Assembly: GCF_000379485.1 (NCBI RefSeq)
Contig: NZ_KB902284.1
Location: 38,316 to 102,315 of the forward strand
Direction of reading: 5' to 3'
Length of the DNA stretch: 64,000 nt
From: Wenxinia marina DSM 24838
GTDB lineage: Bacteria; Pseudomonadota; Alphaproteobacteria; Rhodobacterales; Rhodobacteraceae
Shown here: piece after piece, positions 1 through 9,999 of the stretch
How the letters are laid out: every line of letters begins with the position of its first letter
Numbering within the stretch: the first letter of the stretch is position 1
Translations under genes and position numbers: made by a program
Notes under the pieces: model-generated
Databases searched by the model: none
What the model saw: only the letters and a program-made list of their open reading frames with translations
Told to the model about the DNA's origin: nothing

Positions 1-174
1 GAGCGGTCCACAGCGCCGCGCGAGGTCGCGGAAATGGCGCTCGCCCACGTGGTGAAGAACAAGGTCGAAGCAGCCTATGCCCGGTCCGACCTCTTCGACC
101 TGCGCCGCCGCCTGATGGAGACATGGGCCGCCGCCGCGACGGCCGCGATGGCTGACGTGGTGAGGGTGGCGTGA
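1..174 (+). CDS. Tyrosine-type site-specific integrase, C-terminal end (5' part outside window)
   Basis: Frame 1 is open from the first base to TGA at 172-174, giving the last 57 residues of a protein that begins upstream. The segment ALAHVVKNKVEAAYAR, followed by SDLFDLRRRLMETWA, matches the end of P4-type tyrosine integrases. The His (residue 16 of the fragment) and the Tyr (residue 26, the likely nucleophile) have the expected spacing of about ten residues. Such enzymes integrate islands and prophages, often into tRNA genes, and a tRNA-Ser lies 2.4 kb downstream. The catalytic Arg residues are not visible. The next gene overlaps the stop codon (GTGA). Confidence 0.85.
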   Translation, partial: ERSTAPREVAEMALAHVVKNKVEAAYARSDLFDLRRRLMETWAAAATAAMADVVRVA

Positions 175-725
175 GCGGGGACGAATTCGAAAAGGTCCGA
201 ACCTACGGGCTCCTAGACGCGCTGACCGGCGGTGAGGGCCGCCTCGTTGATCCTTGGGATGTCGGCCGAGGCATGAGCGAAATGGACTTTCATCAACGAT
301 GGGCACGGATCGGATGGTTGTCCGAGCGCGCGTGGTTGGCGAAGGCCGCGGCTGACTCACTCAGGTCGAAGGGTGGACGCCCGCAATTGAACATCTGGCG
401 AGCCTTCTTCTGTTGGTCTGTATTGCACGACGTTGTCGCCCCCATGTTTCGAGGCGCGGAGATTCCGGACCGTCCGTCATTCCGGCACGGGATCGTTTGC
501 GACAACGGGACTGCGGTGAAGCGCGCAATCGAAGCCGAAGAGCGGGGCGAACTGGGTGGAGGCGCACGACCGCTCTTTCCAAAAAAGAAAGACCTCGCGT
601 CATCCATTTCCCGGGGCCGGACCAAACTCGGGATGGACGACCGATGGCGGTCATCAATTGCGGAAACCATGGCGCGGGAGTTGTCGCAATCGGCTTCGCT
701 CCTAATCGCCAATCGGCGGCAATAG
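171..725 (+). CDS. Hypothetical island protein, 184 aa
   Basis: The gene starts with GTG overlapping the integrase stop, which suggests translational coupling. I do not recognise the family. The protein looks soluble, with no signal peptide or clear membrane segment. It has a Trp-rich central part (RWARIGWLSERAWLAKAA, then IWRAFFCWSVLHDVV) and a basic C-terminus. Base composition looks less GC-rich than in the chromosomal genes to the right, which fits acquired DNA. Position directly behind an integrase makes it cargo of the island. No function is proposed. Confidence 0.6.
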   Translation: MSGDEFEKVRTYGLLDALTGGEGRLVDPWDVGRGMSEMDFHQRWARIGWLSERAWLAKAAADSLRSKGGRPQLNIWRAFFCWSVLHDVVAPMFRGAEIPDRPSFRHGIVCDNGTAVKRAIEAEERGELGGGARPLFPKKKDLASSISRGRTKLGMDDRWRSSIAETMARELSQSASLLIANRRQ

Positions 726-761
726 CTTCCAAGTCATCGCAACAAGCCAAGAGGCTCTACG

Positions 762-947
762 ATGACCGAAGAAATCCTTCGCCGCCCGGCCGTGGTCCGG
801 GTGACGGGTCTGCCGACCTCCACCCTCTACGCCGCGATGGCACGCGGCACGTTCCCCCGGCCGGTGAAGCTGGGTGAGCGCGCCGTGGGGTGGCGCAAGT
901 CCGACATCGAGAACTGGCTCGCCTCGCGCACGGAGGCCAGCGCCTAA
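762..947 (+). CDS. AlpA-family phage regulatory protein (excisionase-like HTH)
   Basis: This 61-residue protein has the AlpA/MerR-like layout. RRPAVVRVTGLPTSTLYAAMARGTFPRPVKLG forms the helix-turn-helix (tSTLYamm..G.FPrPvkLG), and VGWRKSDIENWLASR is the typical end. AlpA proteins are small DNA-binding regulators of integrase/excision genes in cryptic prophages and islands. The gene follows the unknown island gene by 36 nt and overlaps the next by one base (TAATG), so 762-1861 probably form one transcript. The family assignment is firm; the actual target is inferred. Confidence 0.85.
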   Translation: MTEEILRRPAVVRVTGLPTSTLYAAMARGTFPRPVKLGERAVGWRKSDIENWLASRTEASA

Positions 948-1336
948 TGTCTGAGAAGATGCAAGAGAACGGCCCGGACCTGCGCCAACAGGTTCCGGGC
1001 CGGGGGCGCCAATCTAAGCGGACCGGCACCCCCGACATAGCCCCGAAACGCCGCTCGCGCCAGCGCCGCGAGTGGATCGTCACCGACATGACCGGCGAGA
1101 CGAAGAACATCGTCGTCACCGGCCGGGTCGCGTGGATGATGGAGCGGCTCGTGGAGGTCGGCCCGGTGGGTGTGACCACCTTCGACCACCCCGGCGTCCG
1201 GCTCTCGCACTACGTCATGTGCCTGCGCCAAGAGGGCGTGGACATCGAGACCCGCCGCGAACCGCATGGAGGAGCCTTCCCCGGCCGCCACGGCCGCTAC
1301 AGGCTCGTCTCCGAGGCGCGGAGGGCGGACCAATGA
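947..1336 (+). CDS. Winged-helix domain protein of the island
   Basis: I chose the ATG at 947, which overlaps the alpA stop, over an earlier in-frame ATG inside alpA. This gives 129 aa. The N-terminal 40 residues are polar and basic (KRRSRQRREWIV). Residues about 60-125 look like a small winged helix (RVAWMMERLVEVGPVGVTTF, then a recognition segment and a wing with a basic tail). Similar proteins are common in Rhodobacteraceae islands next to alpA. A role in DNA binding is inferred from the fold only. Confidence 0.65.
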   Translation: MSEKMQENGPDLRQQVPGRGRQSKRTGTPDIAPKRRSRQRREWIVTDMTGETKNIVVTGRVAWMMERLVEVGPVGVTTFDHPGVRLSHYVMCLRQEGVDIETRREPHGGAFPGRHGRYRLVSEARRADQ

Positions 1337-1467
1337 CAAAGGACCGCCACCCCGCCATAGACGCGGAGACCGCCCGTCAGCGCCGTCTCCGCCTGCGCTG
1401 GGCACTGACCGGCCCGGCCGCGCGGATCGTGCAGGAACTCGCCTTCGGGCCGCTCCGCGATGGGTAA
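1333..1467 (+). CDS. Small basic island protein, 44 aa
   Basis: ATG at 1333 overlaps the preceding stop (ATGA), and the frame ends at TAA 1465-1467, eight bases into the next gene. The product is Arg-rich (ETARQRRLRLRWALTG) and has no recognisable domain. Tight overlap on both sides in an otherwise continuous operon is the main argument that it is translated. Longer in-frame starts upstream would run through the winged-helix gene and are unlikely. Function unknown. Confidence 0.5.
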   Translation: MTKDRHPAIDAETARQRRLRLRWALTGPAARIVQELAFGPLRDG

Positions 1468-1861
1468 GGCGAACCGCACCGGGCGGAGCAAGGGCAGGTA
1501 TGTCCAGCTGCACGAGTGGTTCCAGCGCACAGAGGCTTGGGCGACGATGTCGCCCGGCCCGCGCGCGCTCTACGTCGAGGTCAAACGCCGCTTCAACGGA
1601 GCGAACAACGGCGACCTCTTCCTGAGCCACCGGGACGCCGCGAAGGCGTTGAACGTGTCCCGCAACACCGCCTCGCGCTACTTCGCGGAATTGCAGGAGC
1701 GCGGCTTCCTGCGCATGACCCAGGCGCATTGCCTCGGCCCCGCCGGGATCGGGCAGACGTGCAAATGGGCTTTGGAGGAAGAGACCACCCCGGACGGCCG
1801 CGCCGCGACGAAGTCGTTCGTCCGGTGGACCGCGAAAACAGAAACCCCGCGCAAAAACTGA
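1460..1861 (+). CDS. Helix-turn-helix island protein, 133 aa
   Basis: The protein starts MGKANRTGRSKGRYVQL and contains a plausible HTH at about residues 52-80 (FLSHRDAAKALNVSRNTASR, then YFAELQERGFL). This is the arrangement of replication-initiator-like or MarR/GntR-type winged helices, in which a conserved AAKALnVSrnTasRyf recognition helix precedes a wing. Such proteins are recurrent in alphaproteobacterial islands. It overlaps the preceding small ORF by 8 nt. A large inverted repeat follows its stop (1923-1983). Whether it acts as a regulator or a replication protein cannot be decided. Confidence 0.65.
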   Translation: MGKANRTGRSKGRYVQLHEWFQRTEAWATMSPGPRALYVEVKRRFNGANNGDLFLSHRDAAKALNVSRNTASRYFAELQERGFLRMTQAHCLGPAGIGQTCKWALEEETTPDGRAATKSFVRWTAKTETPRKN

Positions 1862-1922
1862 GCCACCCCGTCCCCATCGTTGGGACGCCGCCAGCGCAAC
1901 CGACCGGGAACTCCGTCGAGGC

Positions 1923-1983
1923 GGCTCAAATTTGGGGACGTGATTGGAGGTTTCGGCCCCGACCGCGTCCCCACCGTTGAGCC
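1923..1983. repeat. Large imperfect inverted repeat after the island HTH operon
   Basis: The left arm GGCTCAA-att-TGGGGACG (1923-1940) is complementary to the right arm CGTCCCCA-ccg-TTGAGCC (1966-1983): 15 paired positions around a 3x3 internal mismatch, with a 25-nt loop. A third related copy of the CGTCCCCA..GTTG motif lies at 1870-1884. No T-run follows, so a classical terminator is doubtful. It may be a protein-binding or processing site. The rest of 1862-2068 shows no gene. Confidence 0.55.
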
Positions 1984-2068
1984 ATATCTACATCTAGCCA
2001 TAGGCACCCGCTTGCGGGGGTCGATGTCAGCACCTAGCCTGCGATGAGCCTGACAGAGCGAAATACCG

Positions 2069-2425
2069 ATGTCTCATAAGCTGCGAGTTGCCGTCCTTCT
2101 GACGGCCCTCTCTTCTCCGACGCCGCTCCTTGCTACGCCGGTTCAAGAGATGATTGAGCCATGCACGGCTGCCGCTATGGGCAACACGTCTCGTCCTGAC
2201 GCTACCTTTTGTCTCGGTGTCATCTTCGGCTTGATGCAGATGTCAGACATGAACTGCTATGCTGGGCTGACCGGCCGAGTGCCGACGGCTGGAACTCCAC
2301 CCAGCAATCAAGCTGCCGCGCAAGCGTTCGTAAATTGGGCTAGAGCCAACCCGAGTAGCTGGGGACAGGACTACGTCGTCGGGATGCTGCTTGCACTCTC
2401 CGCTACCTTTCCCTGCACTCGTTAG
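2069..2425 (+). CDS. Rap1a/Tai-family secreted protein (orphan immunity-like)
   Basis: This 118-aa protein begins with a Sec signal peptide ([22 protein letters not shown], cleavage probably before TPVQE). The mature part carries a pattern of the Rap1a/Tai fold: a short helix, FCLGVIFGLMQM, a Cys-containing loop (NCYAGL), then AFVNWARANPSSWGQ, ending with ALSATFPC. Four Cys residues could form two disulfides in the periplasm. Family members include type VI secretion immunity proteins, but no effector or T6SS gene is seen here. It is the last island gene before the tRNA. The family call is moderate; an immunity role is only a possibility. Confidence 0.6.
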   Translation: MSHKLRVAVLLTALSSPTPLLATPVQEMIEPCTAAAMGNTSRPDATFCLGVIFGLMQMSDMNCYAGLTGRVPTAGTPPSNQAAAQAFVNWARANPSSWGQDYVVGMLLALSATFPCTR

Positions 2426-2535
2426 CCGGTCGACGTAGACGCGGCTCGCGGAGGCAAGCCTCGCGCGCGCGCGCCCGCGCGTATTGGTCTCCCTCGTGCG
2501 CGCGTATTACTTAAAGAACCCTCGCCAGATCGAAG

Positions 2536-2559
2536 CGATGGGGGACGCGATGGGGGACG
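2536..2559. repeat. 12-bp tandem duplication near the island end
   Basis: The unit CGATGGGGGACG occurs twice without a gap, 58 bp from the 3' end of the tRNA-Ser gene. Together with a GC-alternating tract at about 2460-2480 it marks the noncoding strip 2426-2616, in which I see no gene. The location is compatible with recombinase arm sites next to an attachment site, but this is inference. Confidence 0.5.
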
Positions 2560-2616
2560 GCACGCCCATTCAAAGCCGAATATCCGTTCTAAAACAGAGG
2601 GATATAGAGCTGTGTG

Positions 2617-2706
2617 TGGCGGAGAGACAGGGATTCGAACCCTGGGACCCCGTGAAGGGTCAACGGTTTTCGAGACCGCCCCGTTCGACCACTCCGGCAC
2701 CTCTCC
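2617..2706 (-). tRNA. tRNA-Ser (anticodon CGA)
   Basis: Read on the minus strand, the sequence begins GGAGAGGTGCCGGAGTGGTC and ends with a T-arm GGGTTCGAATCCC, acceptor TCTCTCC, discriminator G and an encoded CCA (2617-2619). The anticodon loop is CT-CGA-AA, decoding UCG. The variable arm is long, as in class II serine tRNAs, giving about 90 nt including CCA. Its 3' end faces the island on the left, so it is the likely attachment site of the integrase at 1-174. Confidence 0.95.
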
Positions 2707-2871
2707 GCGGTCGCGTGGGCCACCTAGCCGGACGGCGGGGGTACTGCAAGCCCCTTTTGCCGGGCGGCTGACGCCCGGCTGACAACTTCGTGCGGCGCGG
2801 GGTGGCGGGGTTTCCAGGTGGGCGGGGCGGACGTATGCCGGAGGGGACCCGATCTGTCAGGAGCCATCCCC

Positions 2872-3711
2872 ATGTCCGCGATCACCGTCACCCGGACCGC
2901 CCTCGCCGCCGCGCTCGTCGCGGCCCCGTTCGCCGCCCCCGCGCAGGAGGCGGAGGGCGACGTCGATGCGCTCTTCGAGGCACTGCTGCTGCCGGAGGTC
3001 CTCGGCGTCATGCAGCAGGAGGGTGTCGGCTACGGCGCCGAGGTGGGCGAGGATCTTTTCGAAAGCGCCGTCTCGGCCAGCTGGTCCGACGGCGTCGCGG
3101 CGATCTACGACGCTGAGCGGATGGAGCGCGAGGTGCGTGCGGCCTTCGCCGAGGCGCTGGAGGGCGAGGATCTCGCGCCGATGATCGAGTTCTTCACCGA
3201 AGGCGCGGGCCGCACCGCCGTCGCGCTGGAACTGTCGGCGCGCGAGGCGATGCTGGACGAGGAGGTCGAGGAGGCCGCCCGCGAGGCGGCCGCGCTGGCG
3301 ATGGCCGACGGGACCGAGCGCTCCGCGCAACTGGAGCGGTTCGTCGAGGCGAACGACCTGGTCGAGACCAACGTGGTCAGCGCGATGAACTCCAACGTCG
3401 CCTTCTACCTCGGCCTGATGGACGGCGGCGCGCTGCCGGCGCAGCTGACCGAGGACCAGATCCTCGCCGACGTCTGGGGGCAGGAGCCGGAGATCCGGCA
3501 GACCACTACCGAGTGGATCTACTCCTTCCTCGGCCTCGCCTACCAGCCGCTCTCGGACGAGGATCTCGAGGCCTACACCGCCTTCTCCGAGACCGAGCCG
3601 GGGCAGACCCTGAACCGCGCCGTGTTCGAGGCGTTCGACGCGCCGTTCGAGGCGATCAGCCACGATCTCGGCCGTCTCGCCGCGCAGTACATGGTCCAGC
3701 AGGACATCTAG
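2872..3711 (+). CDS. DUF2059-like secreted protein
   Basis: The ATG at 2872, behind an AGGAG at 2860-2864, is chosen over an in-frame ATG at 2818 because it starts a clean signal peptide (MSAITVTRTALAAALVAAPF, then AAPAQ). The mature part is acidic and helical, about 255 residues. It has a repeated 'tail-anchoring' helix pattern (MIEFFTEGAGRTAV and LEAYTAFSETEPGQ) typical of DUF2059 proteins. The family is periplasmic with unknown function. The gene overlaps the convergent gene on the other strand by 4 nt. Assignment is moderate because the family is diverse. Confidence 0.7.
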   Translation: MSAITVTRTALAAALVAAPFAAPAQEAEGDVDALFEALLLPEVLGVMQQEGVGYGAEVGEDLFESAVSASWSDGVAAIYDAERMEREVRAAFAEALEGEDLAPMIEFFTEGAGRTAVALELSAREAMLDEEVEEAAREAAALAMADGTERSAQLERFVEANDLVETNVVSAMNSNVAFYLGLMDGGALPAQLTEDQILADVWGQEPEIRQTTTEWIYSFLGLAYQPLSDEDLEAYTAFSETEPGQTLNRAVFEAFDAPFEAISHDLGRLAAQYMVQQDI

Positions 3712-4064
3712 GCACGGCCGAACGACTGGATGGCGAGCGACAGCGCGGCCGGATTGTCGGCATAGAGGCCGAGATCCCCGGACAACTGCAGCGTGCGGGC
3801 CGAGCGGTCGCCGGCCGGCACGCCGGCGGCGTCGTAGGCGCGGGTCAGGGCCGGGCCGCCGCCGGCGTCGATTTCGGCCAGGATGGCGGGGAAGCTGTCC
3901 TTCACCGCCAGTTCCACCGCCGCCCGGTCGCCGCTGCGGGCGGGGTCCACCAGTCCGCGGATCGCCTCCACCGGACCCTGCGCGGCGCCGGGGGCGCAGG
4001 CGGGAATCGCCAGAAGGACAAGGGCGGCGAGGCGGGCGGGGACTGTCATCAGGAGGCGCTCCAT
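3708..4064 (-). CDS. Small secreted hypothetical protein
   Basis: A 118-residue frame with either of two starts (ATG at 4064 or ATG at 4049). The second gives a short signal peptide, MTVPARLAALVLLAIPACAPG, with an Ala-rich cleavage region. The mature part (PVEAIRGLVDPARSGDRAAV to ALSLAIQSFGRA) has helical character and no recognised domain. The gene is convergent with the DUF2059 gene, sharing 4 nt at the stops. Strand choice is supported by the signal peptide and by its place in the gap between two plus-strand genes. Function unknown. Confidence 0.55.
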   Translation of the reverse strand: MERLLMTVPARLAALVLLAIPACAPGAAQGPVEAIRGLVDPARSGDRAAVELAVKDSFPAILAEIDAGGGPALTRAYDAAGVPAGDRSARTLQLSGDLGLYADNPAALSLAIQSFGRA

Positions 4065-4301
4065 CGGCTGTGCGGCGGGGGTTGACTTGAGGGGGATAGG
4101 CGCAGATAAGCCCGCATCCCGGCAAGGGCGCCCCGGCGCACCGCAGGGTTTCCCGCGCCTTTCCGCCGACGACCGGCGGGGCCGGGACAGCATGGCAACG
4201 ATCGCTCCTGGCGGGGCGCGCTGTCCGACGGCGGGCCGACCGGCCCCGTGAACGCCGCCACGAGGCGGGGCCGAGGGACGCGGTATACGAAGGAAAGACG
4301 C

Positions 4302-4979
4302 ATGTTTGCGGTTCTCAAGACCGGCGGCAAGCAGTATCGGGTCACCTCGGGCGATGTCCTGAGGGTCGAGAAGCTGGCCGCCGACGCGGGCGACACCGTC
4401 CAGTTCAACGACATCCTGATGGTGGGCGACACGATCGGCTCTCCGCTCGTCGCCGGTGCGGGCGTGCAGGCCACCGTGATCGACCAGATCAAGGCAGAGA
4501 AGGTCATCCACTTCGTCAAGCGCCGCCGCAAGCACGGCTCCAAGCGCACGAAGGGCCACCGTCAGCAGCTGACGCTGGTGCGGATCACCGACATCCTCGC
4601 CGACGGCGCCGACAAGAGCGGCGTGAAGGCCGCGATCGGCGCCGCGATGGCGCCGCGCGACGCCACCACGTCGTCGGCCCCGGCCAAGGCCGCGCCGAAG
4701 AAGGGCGAGGCCTCGGTCTCGGCCAGCAAGACGGACGCGCCGAAGCAGAAGGACGAAGCCGCGCCGCAGGGCGGGTCGGACGACCTCAAGAAGCTGTCGG
4801 GCGTCGGCCCCGCGCTGGAGAAGAAGCTGCACGCCGCCGGCGTCACCTCCTTCGCCCAGATCGCCGGCTGGACCGAGGCCGACGTCGCCGAGATGGACGA
4901 GAAGCTGTCGTTCAAGGGCCGGATCGAGCGTGAAGGCTGGATCGACCAGGCCAAGCAACTGGCCGCCGAGAAGGAGTAA
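4302..4979 (+). CDS. rplU: 50S ribosomal protein L21 with C-terminal helix-hairpin-helix extension
   Basis: The first ~105 residues are a standard bL21 ([20 protein letters not shown], then [17 protein letters not shown]), which binds 23S rRNA. The protein has 225 residues, about twice the usual length. A Lys/Ala linker (about 120-155) leads into [20 protein letters not shown] and GWIDQAKQL, a helix-hairpin-helix fold. The same domain is known as a C-terminal tail on L21 and on NuoE in Rhodobacteraceae. The start at 4302 (MFAVLK) is conserved, and the longer frame upstream is ignored. rpmA follows after 6 nt. Confidence 0.97.
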   Translation: MFAVLKTGGKQYRVTSGDVLRVEKLAADAGDTVQFNDILMVGDTIGSPLVAGAGVQATVIDQIKAEKVIHFVKRRRKHGSKRTKGHRQQLTLVRITDILADGADKSGVKAAIGAAMAPRDATTSSAPAKAAPKKGEASVSASKTDAPKQKDEAAPQGGSDDLKKLSGVGPALEKKLHAAGVTSFAQIAGWTEADVAEMDEKLSFKGRIEREGWIDQAKQLAAEKE

Positions 4980-4985
4980 CACCCC

Positions 4986-5255
4986 ATGGCACACAAGAAA
5001 GCAGGCGGTTCCTCCCGCAACGGGCGCGACAGCGCCGGCCGGCGCCTCGGCGTCAAGAAGTTCGGGGGCGAGTACGTCATCCCCGGCAACATCATCATGC
5101 GTCAGCGCGGCACCAAGATGTGGCCGGGCGAGGGCGTGGGCATCGGCAAGGATCACACGATCTTCGCGATGACCGAGGGCCGCGTGAGCTTCCGCAAGGG
5201 ACTCAAGGGCCGCACGTTCATTTCCGTGCTCCCCGAGGCCGACGCCGCCGAGTAA
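4986..5255 (+). CDS. rpmA: 50S ribosomal protein L27
   Basis: 89 residues beginning [20 protein letters not shown], the canonical bL27 N-terminus that reaches towards the peptidyl transferase centre. It continues with [20 protein letters not shown] and the typical [12 protein letters not shown] segment. The Met-Ala start shows that the N-terminus is not of the cleaved Firmicutes type. It is co-transcribed with rplU (6-nt gap) and ends before a strong terminator hairpin. Confidence 0.98.
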   Translation: MAHKKAGGSSRNGRDSAGRRLGVKKFGGEYVIPGNIIMRQRGTKMWPGEGVGIGKDHTIFAMTEGRVSFRKGLKGRTFISVLPEADAAE

Positions 5256-5278
5256 CCCGGCCTTTCGGGGCGAGACAG

Positions 5279-5304
5279 GGGGACCGGCGGGATCGCCGGT
5301 CCCC
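5279..5304 (+). terminator. Rho-independent-type terminator of rplU-rpmA
   Basis: A perfect 11-bp stem GGGGACCGGCG / CGCCGGTCCCC closes a 4-nt loop (GGAT). It is followed by TTCGCATTTT. It lies 24 nt behind the rpmA stop. Confidence 0.85.
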
Positions 5305-5396
5305 TTCGCATTTTCTGCGCCACGACATATATTTGCACCATTCGCCGCGTAGGGGGACGCGGCCGGGGGGTGGCAGGTTTCGGAGGAGGAACCTCG

Positions 5397-5939
5397 ATGC
5401 TGATCGATACCGTCACGGACCAGCCGGCAATCCCGGCCGAGCGGTTCGTGCTGCGCCCGCCCCGGCGCTCTGACCAGGGGCTGATCGAGCTCTATGCCTC
5501 GGACGAACGCGTGGCTAAGATGACCCGCTCGATCCCGCACCCCCTGCCGCCCGGCGCGGTCGAGGCGTTCATCCGCCAGGCCCTGTCGCCCGACCGGCGC
5601 GAGGACGTGTGGATCATCGACGGCTCCGCCCACGGAGCGTCCGAGATCATGGGCGTCGTGTCCCTGCAGAAGATGGAGCGCGGCCAGTCCGAGATCGGCT
5701 ACTGGGTCGCGCCGGCCTTCTGGAACACCGGCGTCGCGTCCGAGGCGGTGCGCGCGCTGGTCGAGGCGAACCCGACCGGCGCGGCCACGATCTTCGCCGA
5801 GGTGTTCCAGGACAATCCGAACTCCGCCCGGGTGCTGACCGGCTGCGGGTTCGAGTATCTGGGCGACGCCGAGGCCTACTCCGTGTCGCGCAAGGCCACC
5901 GTCCAGACCTGGACGTACCTGCTCAAACCGCGGAAATGA
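5397..5939 (+). CDS. GNAT-family N-acetyltransferase (first of three)
   Basis: The start is placed at ATG 5397 because GGAGGAGG (5382-5389) sits at ideal distance; an in-frame ATG at 5370 lies upstream of that RBS. The 180-aa product shows the RimJ/RimL-like plan: RFVLRPPRRSDQGLIELYAS, a central IMGVVSLQKMERGQSEIGYW, the acetyl-CoA loop FWNTGVASEAVRAL and NPNSARVLTGCGFEYLG. It transfers an acetyl group from acetyl-CoA to an amine, and the substrate is unknown. It overlaps the next GNAT gene by 4 nt (ATGA). Confidence 0.88.
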   Translation: MLIDTVTDQPAIPAERFVLRPPRRSDQGLIELYASDERVAKMTRSIPHPLPPGAVEAFIRQALSPDRREDVWIIDGSAHGASEIMGVVSLQKMERGQSEIGYWVAPAFWNTGVASEAVRALVEANPTGAATIFAEVFQDNPNSARVLTGCGFEYLGDAEAYSVSRKATVQTWTYLLKPRK

Positions 5940-6447
5940 GCGCGCCCGCCGCGCCCGGCCAGCCGGTCCTGACTTACCGGCCGCTGGGCCCGGCGGACGC
6001 TCCGCGCCTGCACGAGATCGGCTCCGACTGGGCGGTGGTCCGCCAGCTCGGCGGATGGCCCTGGCCGCCGGACCGCGCCTTCACCGAAAGCCGCTCGAAG
6101 CCCTACGAGGGCGGCGAGGGCTTCGTCTGGGGCGTGTTCGAGGGTGGACGCCTCGTCGGATCGGTCGGCGTCACCCGGCGCGAGATCGGCTACATGTTCG
6201 ACCTCGCGGACCGGGGCCGCGGCATCGCCCGCGCGGCGGTGGACGCCGCGATCGGCTTCGCCTTCGCGTCCTGGGACTGGCCCGAGATCCGGGCGACGAC
6301 GTGGGCCGACAACCCGGCCTCGGCGCGGGTTCTGGCCCGCGCCGGGTTCGTCCACTGGTCGACCCGGTACGAGCGGTCGAAGGCGCGGCGGCTGCCGGTC
6401 CTGCTGCACCGGCACCGCCTGACCCGCGCGCGGTGGGAGGCGGGACG

Positions 6448-6451
<4 letters not shown>
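5936..6451 (+). CDS. GNAT-family N-acetyltransferase (second of three)
   Basis: 171 residues, starting at the ATG that overlaps the stop of the preceding gene. Motifs include LTYRPLGPADAPRLHEIG, FVWGVFEGGRLVGSVGV, the pyrophosphate loop DRGRGIARAAVDAAI and NPASARVLARAGFVHW. The C-terminus is rich in Arg. It is homologous to, but clearly diverged from, its neighbours, so the three probably arose by old tandem duplication and have different substrates. It overlaps the third gene by 4 nt. Confidence 0.87.
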
Positions 6452-9155
<2,704 letters not shown>

Positions 9156-9159
<4 letters not shown>

Positions 9160-9977
9160 CCGCGCCCGCGGCGCGGGCCGCCGAGGCGGCGGTGCGCTGG
9201 TCGCTGACGGATCTCGCGCTCCACGCCGAGACCCCGCGCAGCTGGATCTACCGCTGCCGTTCGCCCTTTGGGCCGGCTGCGCTGAAACTGCTCACCGAGG
9301 CCGGGGCCGAGGAGATCGCGGGCGCGGCCTACCTCGCCGGACGGAACGGCGACGGGGCGGCGCGGCTGTTCGGCGTGTCGGAGGACGCCATGCTGCTGGA
9401 GTGGCTGGACGGCCCGCCTCTCGGCGACCGGGTCCGCCGCAACGGGGACGCAGAGACGCCCGCCGGCCTCGCGGCGCTGGTGCGGCGACTGCACGCTCCG
9501 GCCGCGACAGCACCCGGACTCGTGCCGCTGGACCGCTCCATCGCCGGCCTCTTGTCGGACACCTCTGCCGACCTCGCGGCGCCGCGGGCGCTGGCCCGAC
9601 GCCTTCTCGCCGAGGGGCGGACGCCGGTGCCGCTTCACGGCGACCTGCACCACGAGAACGTTCTCGAGACGCCGGACGGCTGGCGCGTCATCGACCCCAA
9701 GGGCCTGATCGGCGACCCCGACTTCGAGACCGCGAACCTGTTCCGCAATCCCGAGGGGCGTCCCGACCTCGCCCTCGACCCGGCCCGTGCGCTGGCGCTG
9801 GCCCGCGCGCTGGGACATGGCCTCGGCCGTCCGACCGCGCGCCTGCTCGCCTGGGCGGTCGTGCTGGCGGGCGCCTCGCGGACCTGGAGGCCCGAACCGG
9901 ACTTCGATGCGCCGATGCTGGCGGCGGTGCAGGCGGCGATGTCGGAAGCCGTTTCCACGGACGGCGATTGGGTCTAG
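9156..9977 (+). CDS. APH(6)-type aminoglycoside/hydroxyurea kinase-like protein
   Basis: 273 residues with the fold of antibiotic phosphotransferases. The catalytic loop is [14 protein letters not shown] near residue 158-170, and the metal-binding segment is [20 protein letters not shown], characteristic of the streptomycin 6-kinase/hydroxyurea kinase group. The N-lobe carries [17 protein letters not shown] (ATP-binding Lys). GTG start overlaps the proB stop. Its place between proB and proA suggests either a metabolic kinase or an inserted gene. A resistance function is possible but not shown. Family confident, substrate unknown. Confidence 0.8.
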
Positions 9978-9999
9978 GACGGGCGGCGGAGGTACGCCC

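Noticed and set aside
2484..2771. Plus-strand ORF running through the tRNA-Ser region
   Set aside because: It crosses a well-formed tRNA gene and has no motif, so it is chance.
3708..5633. 641-residue minus-strand frame over rplU and rpmA
   Set aside because: Only its last ~118 codons (3708-4064) look like a real gene with a signal peptide; the rest is antisense to ribosomal protein genes.
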